Source: Poindextera sp963706385
Lineage (GTDB): Bacteria; Pseudomonadota; Alphaproteobacteria; Caulobacterales; Caulobacteraceae
Length of the DNA stretch: 64,000 bases
Direction: 5' to 3'
Assembly (NCBI GenBank): GCA_963706385.1
Contig: OY970153.1
Span: 1,054,001-1,118,000, forward strand
The notes under the pieces were generated by a model. That model made no database searches, was not told where the DNA came from, and worked only from the letters and a program-made list of their open reading frames with translations. The first letter of the stretch is position 1, and each line of letters begins with the position of its first letter. The position numbers and the translations under genes are program-made. Shown one piece after another: positions 44,085-53,304 of the stretch.

Positions 44085-45511
44085 CGGCCCGGATTCGCCG
44101 CGCCGGCCAGCGCCTCGAGCCTTCCTGGCAGGGCGTAGGCCCAGCCGGTGATGTCGCCGGCGCCCAGGCAGACCACCAGGTCCCCGGGCCGGGTCTCCTC
44201 GGCGACCACCGCGGCGAGTTCTTCCGGCCCTTCGAGTGAAAGCACCCGGCGGTGGCCCCAGCGGCGCAAGCCCTCGACCAACCCCTCGCGGTCCACGCCG
44301 GCGATCGGCGTCTCGCCGGCGGCGTAGACATCGGCGACGATGACCACGTCGGCGTCGTTGAAGCAGCCGCAGAACTCCTCGAACAGGTCATGCAGGCGCG
44401 AATAGCGGTGTGGCTGGACCACCGCGACCACCCGCCCCTCGCTGACCGCGCGGGCGGCCTTGAGCACCGCGGCGATCTCGACCGGATGATGGCCGTAGTC
44501 GTCGATCACCCGCACCCCGCCGGCGGTTCCGGTGGTGGTGAAGCGCCGGCGCACGCCGCTGAATCCGTCCAGCCCCTTGCGGATCGCCTCGTCGCCGACG
44601 CCCAGCTCGCGGGCCACGGCGATGGCGGCCAGGGCGTTGAGCACATTGTGCTCGCCCGCCATCGGCAGACGCAGCGCCTTGAGCGTGACCGGCGCGCCCT
44701 CGCGCGGGGTGATCGCCACGTCGAACCTCGTCCCGCTGGCGCCCTGGGCGATATTGATCGCGCGGACCTCGGCCTGGGGATTGGTCCCGTAGGCGAGGAT
44801 GCGGCGGTTCTCGACCTTGGCGGCCATGGCCTGAACCTCTGGGTGGTCGGTGCAGACCGCCGCGAAGCCGTAGAAGGGGATGTTCTCGACGAAGTCCAAA
44901 AACGCCTTCTTGACCGCCTCGAAGTCGCCGTAGTGGTCCAGGTGTTCGGGATCGATGTTGGTCACCACCGCCACGGTCGAACGCAGGCGCAGGAAGGTGC
45001 CGTCGCTCTCGTCGGCCTCGACCACGATCCAATCGCCCTCGCCCACCTTGGCGTTGGTGCCATAGGCGTTGATGATCCCGCCGTTGACCACGGTCGGGTC
45101 CAGTCCGCCGGCGTCCAGCAGGGCCGCGACCATCGAGGTGGTGGTGGTCTTGCCGTGCGTGCCGCCGACCGCCACCGAGAACTGTAATCTCATCAGCTCG
45201 GCCAGCATCTCGGCGCGGCGCACCAGCGGCAGGCGCCGCTCGCGCCCGGCGACCATCTCGGGATTGTCGGCCTTGACCGCCGTCGAATAGACGATCGCCG
45301 AGGCCCCCTCCACATGGGCCGCGTCGTGGCCAATGAAGATGCGCGCGCCGAGCTTTTCCAGCCGTTCGGTGTTGGCCGAGGCCTTGGCGTCGGAGCCCTG
45401 CACCACATAGCCGATGCGCAGCATGATCTCGGCGATGCCGCTCATGCCGATGCCGCCGATGCCGATGAAATGGACGGGGCCGAGGGCGAAGGGGACGGGT
45501 CTGCGGTTCAT
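44081..45511 (-). CDS. murC: UDP-N-acetylmuramate--L-alanine ligase MurC
   Basis: 476 residues. The N-terminal Rossmann part is HFIGIGGIGMSGIAEIMLRIGY, the ATP site GGTHGKTTTTSMVAALLD (near 110), the carbamate-type region VEADESDGTFLRL, then NIDPEHLDHYG and the C-terminal YGHHPVEIAAVLKAAR. It adds L-Ala to UDP-MurNAc. It lies 47 bp after murG and is coupled to murB. Confidence 0.97.
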   Translation of the reverse strand: MNRRPVPFALGPVHFIGIGGIGMSGIAEIMLRIGYVVQGSDAKASANTERLEKLGARIFIGHDAAHVEGASAIVYSTAVKADNPEMVAGRERRLPLVRRAEMLAELMRLQFSVAVGGTHGKTTTTSMVAALLDAGGLDPTVVNGGIINAYGTNAKVGEGDWIVVEADESDGTFLRLRSTVAVVTNIDPEHLDHYGDFEAVKKAFLDFVENIPFYGFAAVCTDHPEVQAMAAKVENRRILAYGTNPQAEVRAINIAQGASGTRFDVAITPREGAPVTLKALRLPMAGEHNVLNALAAIAVARELGVGDEAIRKGLDGFSGVRRRFTTTGTAGGVRVIDDYGHHPVEIAAVLKAARAVSEGRVVAVVQPHRYSRLHDLFEEFCGCFNDADVVIVADVYAAGETPIAGVDREGLVEGLRRWGHRRVLSLEGPEELAAVVAEETRPGDLVVCLGAGDITGWAYALPGRLEALAGAANPGR

Positions 45512-45558
45512 CGCAGGTTGCTAGCCGATTTCCGCGCGGCGCGACAGCGGGGCGTGGC

Positions 45559-46659
45559 TCAGTCCGCCGTCGCCTCCACCACGTCCGCCAGGCGCTCGGC
45601 CGCGTCGGGGCGGGCGACGGAGCGAGCCGCGGCGGCCATGCGGGCCAGACGCTCGGGATCGGTCAGCAACTCAGCCAGGGCGTCGGCCATCGTCTGGGCG
45701 GTGAGTTCGTCCTCGCGCAACACCACCGCCGCGCCCGCGTCGGCCAAAAGGCGCGCGTTCTGGCCCTGGTCGTCGTCGAGCGCGATCTTCAGCGGCACCA
45801 GGATCGACGGCCGGCCGGCGACGGCGAGCTCGCAGACCGTCGAGGCGCCCGATCGGCCGATCACCAGGTGAGCCCTGGCCAGCCGTTCGGCCATGCCGCT
45901 GAAGAAAGGCGCGACTTCGGCTTCGACCAGGGCGTCGCCATAGATCCGCCGGGCGTCTTCGATCGATTCCGCGCGGGTCTGCTGTTCAACGGTCAGACGG
46001 CAGCGCAGCGCCTCGGGCAAAAGGGCGATGGCGCGCGGCGTGAGGTCCGAGAGCAACCGTGCGCCCTGGCTGCCACCGGTGACCAGCAGCCGCAGGGCGT
46101 TCGTCGGCGGGACATAAAGCCGATCGGCCAGCGCGCGGATTTCCGGCCGCACCGGATTGCCGACCACCTTGGCGCGGGTGGCGGCGCTGGGCGGGGCCTT
46201 CCGCAGGGTCGGGAAGGCGCAGGCGATGGCGCTGACTCTGGCCGCGAGCAGGCGGTTGGCCCGGCCCATCACCGCGTTCTGCTCGTGGATCACCGTCGGC
46301 CGCCCGGACAGCACCGCCGCGATCAGCGCCGGCAGCGACGGATAGCCGCCAAAGCCGACCACCACATTCGGCCGCAGCCGGCGAAAGGCGGCCTGGGCCT
46401 GCAACACGCCGCGCACAATGGTCAGGCCCGCGCGCGCCATGCCAAGCGGATCGCCCGGCCGGGAGGTCGCCGCCGACAGGACGATCCGCTCCTCGGCCGG
46501 AAAATCGCCGGCATAGGCCGCGCCGCGCTCGTCGGTGGCCAGAGTCACCCGCCAGCCCCGGGCGATCAGGGCCTCGGCCAGGGCCTGGGCGGGAAACAGA
46601 TGGCCGCCGGTGCCGCCGGCGGCGATCACGGCCAGAGCGGGATGCGGAAAAGTGGACAC
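45559..46659 (-). CDS. murG: Lipid II synthase MurG (GT28), GTG start
   Basis: 366 residues. VIAAGGTGGHLFPAQALAEALIARG, GFGGYPSLPALIAA, HEQNAVMGRANRLLA and the C-terminal VTGGSQGARLLSDL and IGRSGASTVCELAVAGRPSILVPL are MurG landmarks. It adds GlcNAc to lipid I at the inner membrane face. The GTG at 46659 lies in the loop of a perfect 18-bp hairpin (46634-46680), so codons 3-9 form one stem arm. A second GTG at 46629 (giving MIAAGGTGGH) is possible but has no ribosome site. Confidence 0.96.
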   Translation of the reverse strand: MSTFPHPALAVIAAGGTGGHLFPAQALAEALIARGWRVTLATDERGAAYAGDFPAEERIVLSAATSRPGDPLGMARAGLTIVRGVLQAQAAFRRLRPNVVVGFGGYPSLPALIAAVLSGRPTVIHEQNAVMGRANRLLAARVSAIACAFPTLRKAPPSAATRAKVVGNPVRPEIRALADRLYVPPTNALRLLVTGGSQGARLLSDLTPRAIALLPEALRCRLTVEQQTRAESIEDARRIYGDALVEAEVAPFFSGMAERLARAHLVIGRSGASTVCELAVAGRPSILVPLKIALDDDQGQNARLLADAGAAVVLREDELTAQTMADALAELLTDPERLARMAAAARSVARPDAAERLADVVEATAD

Positions 46660-46680
46660 CGGTTTTCCGCATCCCGCTCT
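46634..46680. repeat. Family C palindromic repeat, copy 2, containing the murG start
   Basis: AGAGCGGGATGCGGAAAA (46634-46651) and its exact reverse complement (46663-46680) form an 18-bp stem around an 11-base loop. The loop shares AAAAGTGGA...CCGGTTTT with the repeat at 790-837. The murG GTG is in the loop. Confidence 0.85.
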
Positions 46681-46694
46681 AAGCTATTAGAATC

Positions 46695-46742
46695 GATCAC
46701 GTTCATGATTTTGGATTAATGTAATCCAAAATCATCGTGATC
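46695..46742. repeat. AT-rich palindrome between ftsW and murG
   Basis: GATCACG pairs with CGTGATC and ATGATTTTGGATTA with TAATCCAAAATCAT, with a three-base bulge (TTC) on one side and a three-base loop. The inner part resembles the outer ends of the family A elements (GATTTTAGGTTGA and TCAATCTAAAATC), as if the two ends of such an element had been joined. Confidence 0.85.
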
Positions 46743-46750
46743 TTGCCGCC

Positions 46751-47914
46751 TCACGCGAAGGCGCCGGGGGCGGTCTCGGGATGGCTGTAGGCGCCCGGAC
46801 GCTTGCGGGTCAGCGCCAGGGCCATGCCCATGGTCAGTCCCATGGCCAGCATCGACGAGCCGCCATACGAGATGAACGGCAAGGTCATGCCCTTGGTCGG
46901 GATCATGTTCAGGTTCACGGCGACGTTGATGAACGCCTGCTGGCCGACCAGCACGAACAGCGCCCCGGCCGCCACCTGCTCGAACGAATCGGACAGCTTC
47001 ATCGACTTGTAGAGCCCGCGGATCACGATGAAGCCGAACAGGCTGATCAGCAGCAGCGAAAAGATCAGGCCGTACTCCTCGGCCGCCACCGAATAGATGA
47101 AGTCGGTGTGCAGGTCGGGCACGTGGCGCTTCATCACCCCCTCGCCCGGCCCGCGGCCGAATAGGCCTCCGGCGGCGATCGCCTCCTGAGCGCGGTCGAC
47201 CTGGTGGGTGTCGGTGGTCTCGGGCGACAGGAAGCGTTTCACCCGGCTGGCGACGTGGTCGAACACGAAATACAGCGAGACTCCGCCGGCCACGGCCATG
47301 GCTCCGAGGCCCAATATCCACTTGAACGGCACCCCGGCCATGAAGAAGGCCGCCCCGAAGGCGATGGTGATCAACACCGTCTGGCCGACGTCCGGCTGCA
47401 CTAAGAGGAGAACCACGGCGACGGCGTAAAGAATGAAAGCGATCGACACGCCGGGCACGCCCTGGCCCTTCTGTCCTTCCGAGAACATCCAGGCGGCCAG
47501 CACGATCAGCGCCGGCTTCATGAATTCCGACGGCTGCAGCGAAAAGCCGCCGAACTCCAGCCAGCGGGTCGCGCCCTTGGCGTGGTGGCCCAACAAAGGC
47601 AGGGCGATCATCACGGCGATGGCGAGCGCATAGATGAAGAAGGCCGACCGGCGCACGCCGCGCGGCGACATCATCGAGACGCTGAGCAGCACCGCGCTCG
47701 CCCCCACCGCGAAAACGCACTGACGCACCGCGAAGTGGAACGGATCGCCGATGCTCATCCGCGCCGCGGCCGCCGGACTGGAGGCGAAGGAGAGTAGAAC
47801 CCCCAGCACGATCAGCACCGCCGTCGCGCCAAGCAGCAGGTGATCGGTGGTCCACCACCAAACACCCATCGGCGAGCGGTCGGTGCGGGGAAAGGCGTGC
47901 TGCTGAAGCGTCAT
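46751..47914 (-). CDS. ftsW: Septal peptidoglycan polymerase FtsW
   Basis: 387 residues with about ten membrane helices (SEDS family). ATG 47914 overlaps the murD stop in ATGA. Landmarks are GATRWLEFGGFSLQPSEFMKPALIV, VLLLVQPDVGQTVLI, the QVDRAQEAIAAGGLFGRGPGEG loop, LPDLHTDFIYSV-like sequence with AAEEYGLI, and GMTLPFISYGGSSML near the end. It polymerises lipid II at the septum with FtsI. Confidence 0.96.
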   Translation of the reverse strand: MTLQQHAFPRTDRSPMGVWWWTTDHLLLGATAVLIVLGVLLSFASSPAAAARMSIGDPFHFAVRQCVFAVGASAVLLSVSMMSPRGVRRSAFFIYALAIAVMIALPLLGHHAKGATRWLEFGGFSLQPSEFMKPALIVLAAWMFSEGQKGQGVPGVSIAFILYAVAVVLLLVQPDVGQTVLITIAFGAAFFMAGVPFKWILGLGAMAVAGGVSLYFVFDHVASRVKRFLSPETTDTHQVDRAQEAIAAGGLFGRGPGEGVMKRHVPDLHTDFIYSVAAEEYGLIFSLLLISLFGFIVIRGLYKSMKLSDSFEQVAAGALFVLVGQQAFINVAVNLNMIPTKGMTLPFISYGGSSMLAMGLTMGMALALTRKRPGAYSHPETAPGAFA

Positions 47915-49326
47915 CCGGCTGCCCCCTTGAGCGGCTTGTCCAACAGGCCCTGGACCGCGGCGCGGAAGGCCTCGCCCCGGACCTCGAAATCGGGGAACTG
48001 GTCGAACGAGGCGCAAGCCGGCGAGAGCAGGACGATCGCGTCCTCGCCCGCGGCGCGCGCATCGGCGAAGGCGGCGCGGGTGGCGGTCTCGATGTCGCCG
48101 GCCAGGGCGTAGGGCGCCTTGCCCTCCAGCGTCGCGGCGAATTCGCTCGACGCCTCGCCGATCAGATAGGCCTTGGCGATGCGCGGGAAGAGGTCCTCCA
48201 GACCGTCGATGCCGCCCGCCTTGGGCCGCCCGCCGGCGATCCAGTAGAACCGCGGATAGCTGCTCATCGCCTGGCGCGCGGCGTCGGCGTTGGTGGCCTT
48301 GGAATCGTTGACGAAGCGGACGTGGTCGATCTCGCCGACGGTCTCCATCCGGTGGGCCAGGCCCGGGAAGGTGACCAGGCCGGTGGCCGCGTCCTCGACC
48401 GAAAGTCCCAGCGCCCGGGCCGCGGCGTAGGCGGCGGCCGCGTTCTGCCAATTGTGCCGTCCAGGCAAGGAGCGGGCGCGCAGCAGATCGGCGACCTCGA
48501 TCGTCCGCTCGCCGGTCGCGTCATAGAGCACCCCCTGCAGCACATAGACCCCGCGGCCCATCGCCCGCTTGGCCGAGATCGGGCAAATGGACCTGCGGTT
48601 CGCCGCGGTGATCTCGGTGCAGATCTGCTGGCACCAGGCGTCGTCCACCCCGATCACCGCCGTGTCGCCCTTGCCCTGGTTGAGCAACACCCGGCGCTTG
48701 GCTTCGACATAGCCGTCCATGCCGCCATGGCGGTCCAGATGGTCGGGGCTGATGTTCAAAAGGATCGCGACATCGGCCTTCAGGCTGGAGGTCAGGTCGA
48801 GCTGGTAGGAGGAGACTTCCAGCACATAGACCGCCCCGCCGTGCATGTCCTCCAGGCCCAGGACGCCATAGCCGATGTTGCCGCCGATGCGCGCGTCACG
48901 GCCGGCGGCGGTCAGCATGTGGCCCAAAAGGGCCGTGGTGGTCGACTTGCCGTTGGTGCCGGTGATCGCCACCACCTTCGGCCGCTTGTGATCCGGCGCG
49001 GCGTTGACCGTACGGGCGAACAGCTCGATGTCACCGACGATCTCCACCCCCGCGGCGCGGGCCAGCTCGACCGTCCAGTGCGGGCGCGGATGGGTCAGGG
49101 GCACGCCCGGCGACAGCATCAAGGCGGAAAGTTGCGACCAGTCAGCCCGACGCAGGTCGACCAGCGCGAAGCCTTCCTTGGCCGCGGCCTTGCGCGCGAC
49201 GGCCTGGTCGTCCCACAGGATCGGCTCGGCGCCGCCGGCCTTCAAGGCGCGCGCGGCGGTCAGGCCGGTGCGGCCAAGGCCGAACACGGCGACGGACTTG
49301 CCTTCGAATCCGCGGACGGGGATCAC
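47911..49326 (-). CDS. murD: UDP-N-acetylmuramoylalanine--D-glutamate ligase MurD
   Basis: 471 residues. SVAVFGLGRTGLTAARALKAGG (UDP-substrate domain), AITGTNGKSTTTALLGHML (ATP loop near 120), SSYQLDLTSSLKADVAILLNISPDHLDRHG and the C-terminal FVNDSKATNADAARQAM and IVLLSPACASFDQF are MurD motifs. It adds D-Glu. It is coupled to ftsW and follows mraY by 18 bp. Confidence 0.97.
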   Translation of the reverse strand: MIPVRGFEGKSVAVFGLGRTGLTAARALKAGGAEPILWDDQAVARKAAAKEGFALVDLRRADWSQLSALMLSPGVPLTHPRPHWTVELARAAGVEIVGDIELFARTVNAAPDHKRPKVVAITGTNGKSTTTALLGHMLTAAGRDARIGGNIGYGVLGLEDMHGGAVYVLEVSSYQLDLTSSLKADVAILLNISPDHLDRHGGMDGYVEAKRRVLLNQGKGDTAVIGVDDAWCQQICTEITAANRRSICPISAKRAMGRGVYVLQGVLYDATGERTIEVADLLRARSLPGRHNWQNAAAAYAAARALGLSVEDAATGLVTFPGLAHRMETVGEIDHVRFVNDSKATNADAARQAMSSYPRFYWIAGGRPKAGGIDGLEDLFPRIAKAYLIGEASSEFAATLEGKAPYALAGDIETATRAAFADARAAGEDAIVLLSPACASFDQFPDFEVRGEAFRAAVQGLLDKPLKGAAG

Positions 49327-49344
49327 GACGGGTTTCGCCCTCCC

Positions 49345-50457
49345 CTATCTGAGCTTCAGGGTGGCGAGGCCGATCATCGCCAGCACGATCGCCACGATCC
49401 AGAACCGGATCACCACCGTCGATTCGGCCCAGCCCAGCTTCTCGAAATGGTGGTGGATGGGCGCCATCAGGAACACCCGCCGCCCAGTGCGCTTGAAATA
49501 GGCGACCTGGATAATCACCGACAGCGCCTCGGCCACGAACAGGCCGCCGACGATCGCCAGTACGATCTCATGCTTACAGGCCACGGCCACCGCGCCCAGC
49601 GCCCCGCCCAGGGCCAGCGCGCCGGTGTCGCCCATGAATATCTTGGCCGGCGGGGCGTTGTACCAGAGAAAGCCCAGGCCGGCGCCGATGATCGCTCCGC
49701 AGAACACCGAAAGCTCGCCCACCCCTGGGACGAAATGGACCTGCAGATATTCGGCGAACACGAAGTTGCCGACCAGGTAAGCGATCACCCCGAAGGCGGC
49801 GGCGGCGATCATCACCGGCACGATCGCGAGCCCGTCCAGGCCGTCGGTGAAGTTCACCGCATTGGCCGCACCAACGACCACGAAGCCGGCGAAGGCGATG
49901 TAGAACCAGCCAAGATTGATCAGCAGCGCCTTGAAGATCGGAAAAGCGATCGAGGTCGAAAGGCCCTGGGCGCCCGGCGAGGGTGCGCCGAACTTGATCA
50001 TCGCGAGGACGGCGACGAAGGCGATGGCGAACTCCAGGGCCAGCCGCGCGCGGCCGGACAATCCCTCGGTCGATTGCCTGGTCACCTTGGCGTAGTCGTC
50101 GAGAAAACCGAGGCAGCCGTAGCCGGCGGTGACGGCGAGCGCGGCCCAAACGTAGATGCTGGTCAGATCGGCCCACAACAGCGTGCCGCCCAACAGGCCC
50201 GCCAGGATCATGAAGCCGCCCATGGTCGGGGTGCCGGCCTTTTCGATCACGTGCCGCTCGATGCCTTCCTTGCGGATCGGCTGGCCCTTGCCCTGCCTGG
50301 CCTGCATCCAGCGGATGAAGCGCGAACCCATGGCCACCACGATGACCTGCGCCGTCACGATCGACATGCCGGTGCGAAAGGTGAGATATTTCAATAGATT
50401 GAGAACTGGCACATAGTGATGATGCTCGGCCAGGCGAAGGTACAGCAGATAGAGCAT
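49345..50457 (-). CDS. mraY: Phospho-MurNAc-pentapeptide translocase MraY
   Basis: 370 residues with ten membrane helices. ATG 50457 overlaps the murF stop by one base. Landmarks are KAGTPTMGGFMIL, GFLDDYAKVTRQSTEGLSGRARL (catalytic Asp pair), NAVNFTDGLDGLAIVPVMI (Asp) and VFLMAPIHHHFEKLGWAESTVV. It joins the UDP-MurNAc-pentapeptide to undecaprenyl phosphate to give lipid I. Confidence 0.97.
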   Translation of the reverse strand: MLYLLYLRLAEHHHYVPVLNLLKYLTFRTGMSIVTAQVIVVAMGSRFIRWMQARQGKGQPIRKEGIERHVIEKAGTPTMGGFMILAGLLGGTLLWADLTSIYVWAALAVTAGYGCLGFLDDYAKVTRQSTEGLSGRARLALEFAIAFVAVLAMIKFGAPSPGAQGLSTSIAFPIFKALLINLGWFYIAFAGFVVVGAANAVNFTDGLDGLAIVPVMIAAAAFGVIAYLVGNFVFAEYLQVHFVPGVGELSVFCGAIIGAGLGFLWYNAPPAKIFMGDTGALALGGALGAVAVACKHEIVLAIVGGLFVAEALSVIIQVAYFKRTGRRVFLMAPIHHHFEKLGWAESTVVIRFWIVAIVLAMIGLATLKLR

Positions 50458-51860
50458 CAGGCCGCCTCCCCTTCCGCCCCGGCGACCGCTCGCCCGGCCA
50501 GGGCCGCGGCGATCAGCGAGGCCTGCGAACCCTTCGAGCCCTTGACGAGAACCACGTCCCCCGGCGCGACGGCCTCCGCCACCTGTGGCGCGAGCAGGGC
50601 CGCGGTCTGCGCGTAGCCGCCCCGGCGAGTCGGCGGAAGGGCCTCCCACAGGGCGCGCATCAGCGGACCGGCGCAGAACACCAGATCCACCCCCGCCGCC
50701 GCCGCCTCGTCGGCTATGCGGGCATGGTGATCGGCCGCGTCGGGACCCAGCTCCAGCATGTCGGTCAGCGCGACGATCCGCCGCCCCCGCGCCGGCCGCG
50801 CGCCCAGGCCGCGCAGCGCCGCGGCCATCGACATGGGATTGGCGTTGTAGCTGTCGTCGATCAGCACGAAGGCGCCGCCGGGGATGGCGACGCTGCGCTC
50901 GGCGCCGCGGCCCTCCAGAGCCTCGAAATCGGCCAGGGCGGCCAGGGCGGTCTCCAACTCGACGCCGAGGGCCTCCAGCATCAAGAGCGCCGCTAGGCTG
51001 TTCATACCCCAGTGCGGGCCGGTCTGGCGGATCGGAAAATCCAGCGCCTCGCCGTGCAGCCGGATGCGGACCCGCGCGCCATGGTCGGTCAGGGTGAAGT
51101 CCAGGAGTTGGGCGTCGCAGGTCTTGGCCGCACCGAACGCGGCGATGTTCGCCCCCGCCCGCTCGGCTGCCTCTTTCAGCAGTAAAAACCAGGCGTTGTC
51201 GGCGTTCAGCACCGCCGTCCCGCCGGGGGTGAGGCCGGCGAATATCTCCGCCTTGGCCCGCGCGACCCCGGCCTCGCCGTCGGCGAAGTTCTCGGTGTGC
51301 ACCGGCCCGACCGTGGTGATCGCCACTGCATGCGGGGCGATCATGCGCGACAGCGGTTCGATCTCACCGGCATGGTTCATGCCGACCTCGAAGATCGCCC
51401 GGCGGGTCGCGCGCGGCATCCGGGCCAGGGTCAGGGGCACGCCGATATGGTTGTTGTAGGACTTGACCGAGGCGTGGGACGGGCCGGCCAGGGCCAGCCC
51501 CGCGGCGATCGCCTGGGTGACGCCGGTCTTGCCGACCGAGCCGGTGACCGCGCCACGCCGGGCCTTCGAGGCGCGCTCGCGAGCGGCGAGTCCCATCCGC
51601 TCCAGGGCTCGAAGCGTGTCGGCGACCATGATCGCCGGCCCCTCGGTCGGCCGCGAGACCAGCACCCCGGCCGCGCCCTTGGCCAGGGCCTGGGGCGCGA
51701 AGGCGTGGCCGTCGCGCTCGCCGACCAGGGCGACAAACAGGTCGCCCTGCGCGAGGCTGCGGGTGTCGATCGATATCCCGCTGACAACGAAGGCGTCGCC
51801 CTCCGACCGACCGCCGGTCGCGCGCGCGATCGCCTCGCTGGTCCACAACGGCTCAACCAT
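50457..51860 (-). CDS. murF: UDP-MurNAc-tripeptide D-alanyl-D-alanine ligase MurF
   Basis: 467 residues. The N-terminal domain has GISIDTRSLAQGDLFVALVGERDGHAF. The ATP loop is TGSVGKTGVTQAI near 105, and SYNNHIGVPLTLARMP follows. Further marks are FEVGMNHAGEIEPLS, FVLIDDSYNANPMSMAAALR and LVKGSKGSQASLIAAAL. It adds D-Ala-D-Ala to the tripeptide. It overlaps murE by eight bases. Confidence 0.97.
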   Translation of the reverse strand: MVEPLWTSEAIARATGGRSEGDAFVVSGISIDTRSLAQGDLFVALVGERDGHAFAPQALAKGAAGVLVSRPTEGPAIMVADTLRALERMGLAARERASKARRGAVTGSVGKTGVTQAIAAGLALAGPSHASVKSYNNHIGVPLTLARMPRATRRAIFEVGMNHAGEIEPLSRMIAPHAVAITTVGPVHTENFADGEAGVARAKAEIFAGLTPGGTAVLNADNAWFLLLKEAAERAGANIAAFGAAKTCDAQLLDFTLTDHGARVRIRLHGEALDFPIRQTGPHWGMNSLAALLMLEALGVELETALAALADFEALEGRGAERSVAIPGGAFVLIDDSYNANPMSMAAALRGLGARPARGRRIVALTDMLELGPDAADHHARIADEAAAAGVDLVFCAGPLMRALWEALPPTRRGGYAQTAALLAPQVAEAVAPGDVVLVKGSKGSQASLIAAALAGRAVAGAEGEAA

Positions 51861-53304
51861 GAGCGCCAGCCAAGCCGAGCGCGGCGGCGGTCTCGGCCAC
51901 GTCGTCGAACGGGTGCGTCACACCGGCGATGGTTTGGCCCTGCTCGTGGCCCTTGCCGGCCACCACCAGCACATCCCCGGCCTCGAGCAAGGCGGCGGCG
52001 GCCCTGATCGCCTCGCGCCGATCGCCGATCTCGCGCGCGCCGGGCGCGGCGGCGAGGATGGCGGCGCGGATCCGGTCGGGCGCCTCGGAACGCGGATTGT
52101 CGTCGGTGACGATCGCCATGTCGGCCAGGCGATGAGCGATCTCACCCATGATCGGCCGCTTGCCGCGGTCGCGGTCGCCGCCGGCGCCGAACACCACGAT
52201 CAGCCGGCCCCTGGCGTGTGCGCGAAGCGCCGTGAGCACCGTCTCCAGCCCATCGGGCGTGTGGGCGTAATCGACATAGGCCTCGCCGCCCCTGGGGCCG
52301 GTTCCGACGCGCTGCAGCCGCCCGGGCGCGCCCTGGAGGTGCTCCAGGGCCCCGAGCACCGCCTCGACCGGCTCGCCGGCGGCGATGCAGAGGCCGGCGG
52401 CGATCAAGGCGTTGGAGGCTTGAAACGCCCCGGCCAGCGGCAGCTCCAGCTCGAAGCAGCGGCCATCGGCCATGATTGTCAGCCGCTGGCCGGCCGGCGT
52501 CGGCGCGCGGGCTGTCAGCTTGAGCGTCTGGCCGTCCTCGCCGACCGAAAGGATGGTGTGGCCCGAGAGGGTCGCGGTGGCGGCCACCGCGCCGAAGGCG
52601 TCGGCGTCGGCGTTCAGCACCGCGGTTCCGGCGCGCGGCAACAACGCCTCGAACAGCCGCAGCTTGGCCGCCAGATAGGCCTCCATCGAGACGTGGTAGT
52701 CGAGGTGGTCCTGGGTCAGGTTCAAAAAGCCGGCCGCGGTCAGCTTCACCCCGTCCAGCCGCCGCTGGTCGACGCCGTGCGAGGACGCCTCGAGCGCCAG
52801 ATGGGTCACGCCGCGCCCCGCGAGCTCGGCCAGGAGCCGCGCGACGTCGGCCGCGTCGGGCGTGGTCAGGCCCGGCGGGGTGAGCTGGTCATCGCCCGCC
52901 TGGACGCCCAAGGTGCCCATGCTGGCCGCCGAATGGCCCAGGCGGGTGAATATCTGGCGGCAGAAGGTGGCGACCGAGGTCTTGCCGTTGGTGCCGGTCA
53001 CCGCGACGCAGACCCCGGGTTGCTCGCCCCAGAAGGCGGCGGCGGCCAGGGCGTAGGCGCGCCGCAGATCGGCCGCGTGCACCACCGGGGCCGCCAGGGC
53101 CTCGACGTCGGCGCCCGCCAGCACGGCCGCGGCGCCGGCCTGGAGCGCGGCGGGGATGAAGCTTCGGCCATCCGCCTTGACGCCCGGCAGGGCGGCGAAC
53201 AGGAAGCCGGGGCGCACCTGGCGGCTGTCGGCGGTGACGCCGGTGATTTCCGGATCGACGGCGACGTCGCGCCGCATCAGCTCGGACAGCCGCATCGCGC
53301 TCAT
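51853..53304 (-). CDS. murE: UDP-MurNAc-L-Ala-D-Glu ligase MurE (meso-diaminopimelate type)
   Basis: 483 residues. GVTADSRQVRPGFLFAALPG, the ATP loop AVTGTNGKTSVATFCRQI, THLALEASSHGVDQRRLDGV, YHVSMEAYLAAKLRLFE and VDYAHTPDGLETVL are present. The C-terminal DDNPRSEAPDRI carries the DNPR signature that binds meso-diaminopimelate, so this is the Gram-negative form. It overlaps ftsI by four bases. Confidence 0.97.
   Translation of the reverse strand: MSAMRLSELMRRDVAVDPEITGVTADSRQVRPGFLFAALPGVKADGRSFIPAALQAGAAAVLAGADVEALAAPVVHAADLRRAYALAAAAFWGEQPGVCVAVTGTNGKTSVATFCRQIFTRLGHSAASMGTLGVQAGDDQLTPPGLTTPDAADVARLLAELAGRGVTHLALEASSHGVDQRRLDGVKLTAAGFLNLTQDHLDYHVSMEAYLAAKLRLFEALLPRAGTAVLNADADAFGAVAATATLSGHTILSVGEDGQTLKLTARAPTPAGQRLTIMADGRCFELELPLAGAFQASNALIAAGLCIAAGEPVEAVLGALEHLQGAPGRLQRVGTGPRGGEAYVDYAHTPDGLETVLTALRAHARGRLIVVFGAGGDRDRGKRPIMGEIAHRLADMAIVTDDNPRSEAPDRIRAAILAAAPGAREIGDRREAIRAAAALLEAGDVLVVAGKGHEQGQTIAGVTHPFDDVAETAAALGLAGAHG

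Noticed and set aside
48322..50397. 691-codon open frame opposite murD and mraY
   Set aside because: Both genes underneath are certain; the frame has shadow composition.
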